Below the pieces are notes generated by a model. It did not search any database and was not told the origin of the DNA. It saw nothing but the letters and a program-made list of their open reading frames with translations. Below, piece by piece: positions 56,008-64,000 of a stretch of 64,000 nucleotides of DNA. The stretch's first letter is position 1. Each line of letters begins with the position of its first letter. A program made the translations under genes and the position numbers. This DNA is from Dactylonectria macrodidyma (taxonomy: Eukaryota > Ascomycota > Sordariomycetes > Hypocreales > Nectriaceae): positions 3,162,001 through 3,226,000 of the forward strand of contig JAGMUV010000005.1 in the NCBI GenBank assembly GCA_020744425.1. The letters are read 5' to 3'.

Positions 56008-58877
56008 CCTGATCTTGGTGTGTTGGGCTGGAGCTGGAGTGTAGAGAGCCTGAGGGTGAATTGAATCGAGACAGAACGAGGGGATCAACAGGGCATTTTA
56101 TAGTTGCGATCAACAGTCCTCCTTCGTCCGATGGCTCCTCCGTGCGATAGCTCGTGAACACCACGGTTAACTTGGCCGGGTTCGGACTTTGAAGTCGGCC
56201 GATGATCACTCTTCGTCTGCCCAGGAACTTAGAGTCCTAGGCTCAGCACTATGCATGCTGCCTCTCCTGATACACTCACCGACCTCCCGTTTTGCGAACT
56301 GTTCCGTGCGATGCTTTCGTCGATCTCCCGCCCACGAGGTCCTGCGATAGGCACTTGTTGTTTGTTATCACACGGCGCAACCACTCTTCGGCCAAAGAGC
56401 CCAGCACCGACCCTGCAGAGGGTCATCGGGGTCTCACGGCGCAGGGGCCGTTTTGGATCCCACTGCCGACGAAGGAGTCGACCGCCAAGGCCCGGGGTGC
56501 TTGTCCAAGGGTCCAAAGAGTCCAGTCAGGGCCAACGGCACGGCCACGCAGGTGCAACACTGAATGGCACCCTCGGCTGATCCCTAGGCAAAATAGAGGC
56601 ATATAGAGTGCCATAGCCTTTAGAGCCACGCTGTTTGGCTGTCTCTGGCCGTAGACGCTCGCCAAGTGTGGAGAGAGCAAGGGAACCTGCCTAATCCAGC
56701 AATTGGGGCGCGGGACGTGAGACAAGCTGATGCTAGTGATGCTGCGCAGAGAGGTCGGGGATCCCTGTCTCTTTAGGCCCTTGGGGGGACTATGTTGACT
56801 AGCTAGCACCCTCGCTTAGTTGGTTGAGCTCGAACCGTAGGAATCCGGACGTTTGAAGTCTATCTCGAGATATGGCGTGCCGGCGTTGGAGATAATGCAG
56901 GACGGCTGATTAGATGCAGGAGGTCTTCGTCGGTCAAGAGTCCGGAAAGGGCATCTCCTGAGCTGTCGAAGAAGAGAGCAGCGAGCACTGCGGAACGTGA
57001 TAATCCGCGTGAGGGGAAGTTGGCTTTCTGCGGACGCATAGTACAAATTAGCACTTAGGACAGACTACACATATAGGTTGCATCCCCTGCAACATCTTGT
57101 CACCCTTAATTCGGAATCGCTCTAACCAAAGTCTTTTGTACACAGGGTTCGCAATCTCTGCCGAAGACTTCATCTCGAAGCTCCACTGGACGTGCTCAAT
57201 CTCGATACCGCTCAAGGAAACGTGGTCGGCGCGTCCAGCCGATCGGGTTGGTGGAAGTATAGATTGCAGCGGAAATTTAGGCTAGAGTGTTCGGTCGAAT
57301 GTTGATTGATGCATCGAGGTAGAGTAGTTGTAGGGGTAGTCTCCGAGGCGGCCGGCGGCGCGGCGGCCACTCAGTATCCTTTGGCCTTGAAAGAAGAGGG
57401 CTGCCTTATCACACCTCTTCTGCGCCTGTCTCCAGACTCTCCTTCTTCATTGAGGACCGTATACTGATGAGGGGGTTGTCGATCGCCGTTGCATCACGAG
57501 GGCTGTTGCCGTTCTAGTCCATGGGCGAGGCCTTGCTTGCGGCACTCAAGGGTCTGGGCCTGTAACCGGTTAGCAATCTGGACGGAGCTGGACACGCATG
57601 ATGCATCATTCAACCTGCAGAAGTTGCGATACTTGAAACAGAAATTATTGCGCATCTAATTACGAGTAGTAGAAGGGCCTGTTGGGCTCACCCTCCCCCC
57701 TCTTCCTAAGTTTTCTCCTCTTCTGACATGTGATGCAAGAGGGAGCTCTCTGAGCCTGAGGTCTTGTGTTTTAGCCACCAGCTTCGGAGCGGAATCACGT
57801 GGAGGGAGACACAAGGACCAGGGAGAACGAAACACGGAGGATGATGAACTGTTGCATACTAGGTAGTTTCGGCCTGTTCTTTGCACACCTGCTCATGTTC
57901 TCAAGTCGAAATTATCGTGACTGCAACGTCCTTGAAAGCGATCCTTGAAGACAAAGGTCGGCGCCTTTGGGTGAACAGATATCTCAAGATGAATCAAGAA
58001 AAACTTCATTGTCCACGTTGGACTTTCAAGAAGCGTTCGTAGCACGAGGCCCAGCCTACTCGCTGCTGATTATGCATAGGGCAGGAATGTCTCAGTGGAA
58101 TCACCTCTGGGCTTCGAGAATTGGGAGAAATGACCAGTCTCCCAGTCAGTGAGATTTGCCAACACGGACCAAAGTGTCCAGCGAAGGCATGTTTCCTTTC
58201 GATTTCTCGCGAGGTGTGTACTAAAATACCAAGACCAAAGTCGTGATTCCCACCTGACGCAACACGAGATCCATACAATTATAAGAAGAGGTTAATCAAA
58301 GAGGCAAATCCAGCCTGTGCCGTCCTGGATTACCATTGTTTGCATGGGTGTAGTCAACCTCACGAGTCACAGGAAAGGGCACGAGGTCTAATATAACGAT
58401 TTTCCGACATAGATTCTAACACGATGGTATCAAGTCGTCCATCTTTCCGAACATGTTCTTCAAGTGCTCCTCCGAAAATTGCTCTGTGCCAGTGTCGGCT
58501 CCAAATCATCCTCCCTTTCCAGGTCTTTGAGGTGTGTACACCACCTATCCTCAAGGGCAACGACCGTTTGCTAGAGCGATGCCGACTTCAACTCTCCCAT
58601 CTCCCTTGAGAGGTCAGCAGACTTGTTCTGGCTGATTGTGAGGTGTGTGCTGCCGCGCAAAGAAAATATTAAAACTCGCAGAAACAGAAACAAGAAAAAC
58701 GAAGAAAAAAGAAGAAGACAAAAACGTGATCTTGAATGACCTCGGTCCCTTTTGCCGTCAGCAAACGCGTGCCACTACCGGTTTCCGAAACACTCTTTTC
58801 CTTTGTCAACCCCGAGTCCCCGGCCTGCGATAATACTCGTTCGATACTCGCTCTGTGTTCACAGCACTATACGGGAA
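56008..58877. other. Intergenic region with no supported gene
   Basis: About 2.9 kb. Short frames near 56816-57054 (minus) read partly like protein (KANFPSRGLSRSAVLAALFF) but lack a domain or gene structure. They could be a relic. No RNA gene or mobile element was seen. Confidence 0.4.
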
Positions 58878-60908
58878 TTAGTGCCATATGGGAGGATCCT
58901 CCGAGTCTATTGTCCGAGCCTTCACCCGGTCAAATATACCACGTAGGGCCAGGAATTCGGGTCCCGGGAATAGCAAAAGGAGATCAAAGGCCCTGCAGTT
59001 GTCGTTGTTTCGCAACCAAACCGACGTGCCAGATTTCAGAAAGAGCCTCGCGTTTTTCTCAGCAACCTTCGTCAGGCGCAGCATGTCTTCTTCGGGAATG
59101 GACCCCTGGCTTGGCAGCTTGCTGATGATCAGGTGAAGAAAGCCTTGCCCTCTCGGCCCACGGTAGTTGGAGTTGAAGCCAGGTTCTAGTGCGAGGCTGC
59201 TTGCAAGCTTACCGAGGTTATTGCTTGTTAGGTCTAGGTATTCCCACAGCAACATCTCTGCCCCTCCTGGGATGTCGAAATGCTCTCGGAGAGCTTTGAA
59301 ATGTGGAATATTCTCATCTGACAGGCATTGGTGAAAACCCTGCCTGATGATGTGTCCGGTTAGGTCCTGCCCATGGTGGGCGAAGATGTCGTATCTGGAT
59401 TTCTATTCCTGATGAGTAATCTTTGTCCAATGGGCGAAGATCCCGGCAACTTCGTGCCCCAAAAGCCGATATCCACAACCCTCAAGTTGGTTTACAAACC
59501 AATGCGCATTTTTGGTTCTCATTGCGATGCCAATAAGGCTCTCTGGTAGGCGCTGACCGACCGGTGCGATGACCGGATCTGGGCCGATTTCTTCAATGAT
59601 ACCAAAGGCAAACTTGGCAAAAGATGCACTTTCGGAAAGTGCCTTCACCGATCGAGCAAGTGACTTGGCCAATGTTTCGCCATGAATATCGTGACCGTGT
59701 GTACTGGCACCCTGCTTCATCAAAGAGTCGAAGGTCTCCTTGATGTAGCGATGGTTGAATTTCCATGAGTGGCGCATTGCATCGGAGGCTCCCACCAGGA
59801 TCGGTCGAGCTGATCCATCTTGGCTGACATGTGCACCACGACTCGTTAGAGAAGAGATGACGCCGGAGAAGTTTCTTCGGAGGCTAGAGTCTCTGGAGAT
59901 CATGGCCCTTTCAATAGCCACATACATGGGGCTCAACCCCCACAGATCCAAGTTAGTCGCAGAGCAGCCCAACTCGGCGAGGTGTTCAACACGGATCGGA
60001 TCGCCCGTATAAGCCGCAACATGCATCGGCGTGAAGCCTCGTCCCGGGGATCGATGGTGAATTAGATCCGGGAATCCCATTTGCATTTGCTGGACGAGGG
60101 GCTCAGGTTCAAGACCCCATGGAACAGCGAAGTGAAATGCAGTGAGAGCCACCATTTCTCTGGGTGGGTCATGGGGGAGGACTAACCCATTCATAGGGTC
60201 ATCGAAGGCGATGTTTCCGGTGTGGTCAGACTGGCGGCGAGGGCCCTCCAGAATGTATGATTTTCTCGCGATGACTAGGAAACCCGGCGCACCGTATGCC
60301 AACAGCACTCTGACGATTCTGTGATAATTCATCATTATCGGAATGAGAAGAGGTAACCATTCCATGTTGAGAGCACCGTTGCACGTTGCGCCTTCAGGAA
60401 ACGCCTTCGTGAATTTATCATGGGGGACGAGATAGAAACATTTCCACACGGTCCTCATGAGGAAGTGCAAGCCGCGTGCTAGATATCTTGGATTGGCGCC
60501 CAGTTTGAGAAGAGTCATGACTGTCAGCAGTTTGTCGGTTGCTGCCGCTAGGTGGAGAGCGGTGCAAAAGCTGTTACAGTAACCAAACACCTTGTTGACG
60601 TTGCCTTTGAAATGGTGGTACTTTCGGATGATCTCGGCGCCAACCTTGTCCGAGGCGTGCAAAGTGGCCCACGAGAGGGCTCGGAAGCCGTTCTTCCCAT
60701 TCACCTCTCTCTTGAATAGGATCCGGACGGCACATTCTGAAATCTTCGAGCAGACACGGGCTGCTTTGACAAGCTCGTCTTGATCCAGGTGCATGCAAAT
60801 TCTTACAAGCACCTCAGTTGGCATGCTGGTAAGGGACGGCTTGTTTGCCAAGAGGGGATTCTGCTTCGTATCGCAATCCTCCATGACGACGTCGGTCTCT
60901 GCTGACAT
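58878..60908 (-). CDS. F-box/ankyrin-repeat protein interrupted by in-frame TAG
   Basis: Starts at 60908 (an upstream in-frame ATG at 61034 would add an unlikely hydrophobic leader). An F-box occupies about residues 26-65 (LTSMPTEVLVRICMHLDQDELVKAARVC). Ankyrin-like segments follow: TALHLAAATDKLLTVMTLLKLGANP, FTPMHVAAYTGDPIRVEHLAELGCS and LSPMYVAIERAM. The frame reaches a TAG at 59403-59405 and continues uninterrupted in the same frame to a stop at 58878-58880 with protein-like sequence (GFLHLIISKLPSQG and NDNCRAFDLLLL). No GT...AG intron cleanly removes the TAG; it lies in a 54-nt segment delimited by direct repeats. Function: substrate adaptor of an SCF ubiquitin ligase by family. Whether it is functional as a truncated protein, read through, spliced or a pseudogene is open. 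Confidence 0.7.
59377..59441. repeat. 11-bp direct repeats delimiting a 54-nt in-frame insertion-like segment
   Basis: The sequence TGGGCGAAGAT occurs at 59377-59387 and again at 59431-59441, 54 bp (18 codons) apart, inside the F-box/ankyrin frame. The intervening 43 nt contain the in-frame TAG. Bases flanking the repeats differ, so the match is exactly 11 bp. Confidence 0.9.
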
Positions 60909-63417
60909 CGGGTTCTGGAGTGGAATACGAAGATGTAAGAGGTAAAATGGGGTGGTTGAGAGTATGTGTCCGAGGATAGGGTTGAAGCCGAAGTCGATAA
61001 AACAACAAAGGCAGGGGGGGTAAGAAGAATGCAAGGCTCTTCAGGGGGCTTGGTCTGAGAGTGAAAGGGGATTTGATGCCCTGCGAGATGGTCTCACGAG
61101 CAGGTCCCCCGTCCGGGTGGTGTAGATTGCGTCTAGGCAAGGTGATGACCTCTGTGCCAGAGAAGTTAGTAAAGTCGATATGTGAGGGGGGTATTGACTG
61201 ACGCAGACTATGATGTGAAGTGTGAAGATGCAGAAATAGAGAATGAAGAAGAGGAGGGGGCCAGGCACGGGTGAGAGTAAACAGAAAACTCAGAAGCGTG
61301 TCGGAGCAAACAAAATGCTAAGCCGGGTTGAGAGACTAGGCAGAATAAACAACGTAGCGAAGGGGCTTCTCGGCTTGGGACTAGTTGGCAGGACATCCAT
61401 AGTCAGTCCAATGAGGAGCCTCCTTGAGGAGTCGAGAACAAACAGCCTCCCTATAATGATACACCCTCAGAGACTCTGAATACCGAAGCAGACCCCCTTC
61501 TGATTCTTCCTGATTCCAGGAAAGCCCCGGTGCCTCAGGTCCATGATTCGTCAAGGAGCTGTGAGGATTTGACCCATATCGTTTGACAGCTCTGCATCTG
61601 CAAATATTGTCGCCTTAGGCTTCATGCACCTTATGCCCATTGTGCACCTTCTCTTGCTACCTCCCTGGGTAGGTAGGTACACCAGTAGCTGAATGCTCCA
61701 AGCGTCAAGTTTCTGCTCTTCCTTTGCCTGATCCTCCCCGCCTCGACAGTAGCAAACTATCGTATTTGATCCACTCGAATAGACGCCTGCTGAGTACCAC
61801 TGTAATTATGTTCCACTGCCGTGTCTGAAGTCCTCACCCCTGACATGGTATGTCAGTAGAATGGCCATGCCCTTTGACCATCGGTTCCTGCAAAACCTCT
61901 CTGCTGCCCAATTCAACGACCCGACGCCTCCTGCAACACATATAGGATACGAGAAGAAGTCGGGGCTGAGATGGTGTGCAGTTGCACTTGAAACGTAATT
62001 GGCTTGCTTTGACCTCCAGTGGAAGCTCAAGAAGTGCAAGAAGCGCCTCCCACGCGTCTCTCCGCGCGATCAGAATCAACCAGCGTGTCCTAGAACCACC
62101 CGTGCACCTTCTTTCCATTTGTAGTCCCCCTATATCCTGCAGATACGCTCATACTTGCTCAGGCGTACAGTCTCCCTGTAGAAACCAGACTCTTGACGAG
62201 ACACATTTGTCGGAAACAAGTCTTTGTGGGGATTCCCGCTTCGAAGCACATACCAAGAAAACTATTTCGATATTTTGCTACCAACATTTGGATATTTTGC
62301 CACCTGGTCTCTTGGCTATGATCCATGTCTTCGTTGGGGAGTGGGAAACAAAGAAGGTGGTGAACAGCTGGCTGGTGCGCCGCTGCAGGTAGCCCCTCGG
62401 CACAGGTTTGGTGGTTCTTGAAGCGTTGAACTTGAAAGAAACATGCACCCTTCTTTGAGCTCCAAAAGTCTACCAGGTCAGTAAAGTAGCGAAAGCAGAG
62501 TACGAGAAACCGACTTCCATCCTGTTGACGCTGCTTTTTTTACACCTGCCGCGACCCATCTGACCACCATCTCCAACTTCAAACACTTGCGGGATCTCCT
62601 CCAAAACACCACCCTAAAACGTACAGGAATCACCAACCTTGTCCAAGTGCACTGGGATCCCAAGGGAGAAACTTACGAGGGGGACAGAAACGAAAAAGCG
62701 GCAGTCCGCTAACTTCTATGTCTTTACAGAGAAATACCACACCGAAATTCATCGACATCCTAGTCCCCTGCTCTCATTCAACGAGAAGATCCAAGCACGA
62801 CGGCCATTTCGAACACTCACCGACTCAGGGGCTCTCCTTATCCATAATATCGCCCACACTCGAGCAGTCATCTGCTGTGGTTATTCTCTCCGCCGCCATC
62901 TCCGATTGCGCTGAGTTATAGTGTTGTGACCACTGCTCATCACTCCTTGAGACAGGACAGTCACGAATCACGATGTTTGGGTTTGGAAATCAGGAGGCGA
63001 GCAGACCTGCATTCGGCGGGTGAATCAGACCTAGAACAGCCCACAGAATCATCATCTACACATGAGGCCATTACTTTTATTGGCTATTCAGAATCCAGGA
63101 GCTTTCTTCTCCGTGACAGAGCCACGATCGGAATCCAGGAGGATCCAACTCGTCAAAAACCCAAATTTGGTCAAGGTGACACGCTAGCAAGAGACGCTCT
63201 TGACTTCGTTCTGGAGAACAGCAGCGTCTGTCCCAAACACTCTTTGACACTCGAGTCGCCTAGGGTGATTTTATCCCTTGCACCTTAGTGTGGAATAGTA
63301 TTGTTTGTTCAGGTGTGTCCAGAAACCTGCTCGGACTTTCAATAATCAAAGGGGAGACTGGTAGAGGCATCGCGAGCACTCTCGCCAGAATAAAACGTAT
63401 CTTCTCGAACTTGATGA
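60909..63417. other. Intergenic region with no supported gene
   Basis: About 2.5 kb. Contains the promoter of the F-box/ankyrin gene, a GTAGGTAGGTAC-type microrepeat near 61668-61680, and short open frames on both strands. The plus-strand frame 62926-63288 (120 residues) has no clear composition signature, so I do not call it. Confidence 0.35.
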
Positions 63418-63786
63418 TCACGATAACATAATAGTGTTCAGCCCTAGAGAGGGTAAGAGCGACCAATAAGATCCGCTTGATTCTCGAGGGACGAAAATCA
63501 CATGCAGTGGTCGATGAGGTACCATTTCGCTACGAACAGAGTCCCCAAGTAAGTCCAGACGCTGCCCAGTTTCTAAATCCATTGGCTGAGTAAAAGATTC
63601 TCCAGAAAGTCCAAAAGACATGCGAAAGGCATCAACAGTAACAGTTCCGAGAGCAAATACCGACACCCAATGGAAGGGCTTTGACACAAGACCTACTATT
63701 GCCGAGAAAATGAGGCCTGAAAAGAACATCAACCCCGCCACAGTGGAAGGAATACTTATGAAACGCCGCTCGCTGAAGCAAGCCAT
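63418..63786 (-). CDS. Hypothetical two-span membrane protein, possibly an exon of a larger gene
   Basis: A 122-residue frame with two hydrophobic segments (about residues 17-34, GLMFFSGLIFSAIVGLV, and 38-52, WVSVFALGTVTVDAF) and a hydrophilic tail. A TAG lies immediately upstream of the ATG in frame and forms an acceptor-like context (CTAATAG), so the frame could begin at this ATG or be the 3' exon of a gene that extends past the right edge on the minus strand. No family recognised. Confidence 0.3.
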   Translation of the reverse strand: MACFSERRFISIPSTVAGLMFFSGLIFSAIVGLVSKPFHWVSVFALGTVTVDAFRMSFGLSGESFTQPMDLETGQRLDLLGDSVRSEMVPHRPLHVIFVPRESSGSYWSLLPSLGLNTIMLS

Positions 63787-64000
63787 CTATTAGACTCATC
63801 TAGAGAACGCAAAATTCCTTGATCGTCTTGAGCATCTGGATGCCTAAATCCCACCGAGGCCATGTACCAAACCCCTTGACTGGAGACGTTCACCCTGTGA
63901 CGCTGGAATCAAATACTTGGCCCCCGAGAGCTTGAGAACTGACGGCACGAACCTCCGAGCTCTACAGACCCAAGACCAGCTACATCCTGTTGCTCAACAT
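63787..64000. other. Window end, no feature
   Basis: The last 214 bp hold no recognisable feature. If the 63418-63786 frame is a 3' exon, the rest of its gene would lie here or beyond. Confidence 0.3.

Noticed and set aside
62926..63288. 120-codon plus-strand frame
   Set aside because: No motif, leader or neighbouring exons; length is within the chance range for this sequence.

Overview
This window is nuclear DNA of a filamentous ascomycete (Pezizomycotina), most likely a Sordariomycete; I cannot name the species from sequence alone. The evidence is: protein-coding genes broken by short GT...AG introns (about 48-70 nt for most, with CTAAC/CTGAC-like branch sites), Zn2Cys6 fungal transcription factors, a fungal STAND/NLR-like protein, small secreted and GPI-anchored cysteine-rich proteins, and long non-coding spacers containing scattered TACGGAGTA-like palindromes. 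I see no bacterial, viral, organellar, rRNA, tRNA, CRISPR or intact transposon sequence.

Layout. 1-14 kb: a 57-residue secreted peptide, a four-span membrane protein, an HNH-type protein, a hypothetical protein, and a SNIP1/Pml1-type FHA splicing factor, separated by gene-poor spacers. 14-20 kb: a 1374-residue STAND protein (alpha/beta hydrolase + NB-ARC-like NTPase + long disordered tail) and a cysteine-rich secreted protein whose 3' gene structure is unclear. 22-30 kb: an aldo-keto reductase, a membrane-anchored alpha/beta-hydrolase-like protein and a flavin monooxygenase.

30.7-43.6 kb is the most coherent part: an MFS sugar transporter, a zinc polyol dehydrogenase (L-arabinitol/xylitol/sorbitol family), a DUF1593 'cellulose-binding/nucleoside-hydrolase-like' protein, a D-xylose-reductase-type aldo-keto reductase, and two tail-to-tail, mutually similar fungal transcription factors, one with a Zn2Cys6 cluster and one apparently without. 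The genes are arranged as divergent pairs sharing promoters (dehydrogenase/DUF1593; xylose reductase/Zn2Cys6 factor). I infer a pentose or polyol catabolic cluster: import, reduction of the aldose to a polyol, then NAD-dependent oxidation of the polyol, under a local regulator.

46.8-64 kb: a large SEC7-PH Arf exchange factor, a GPI-anchored cysteine-rich surface protein, a secreted HNH nuclease-type protein, and an F-box/ankyrin gene interrupted by an in-frame TAG lying inside a 54-nt segment delimited by 11-bp direct repeats. Exon boundaries were placed by hand from splice consensus and frame continuity; each multi-exon model was checked to keep one reading frame, but none was tested against transcripts or databases.
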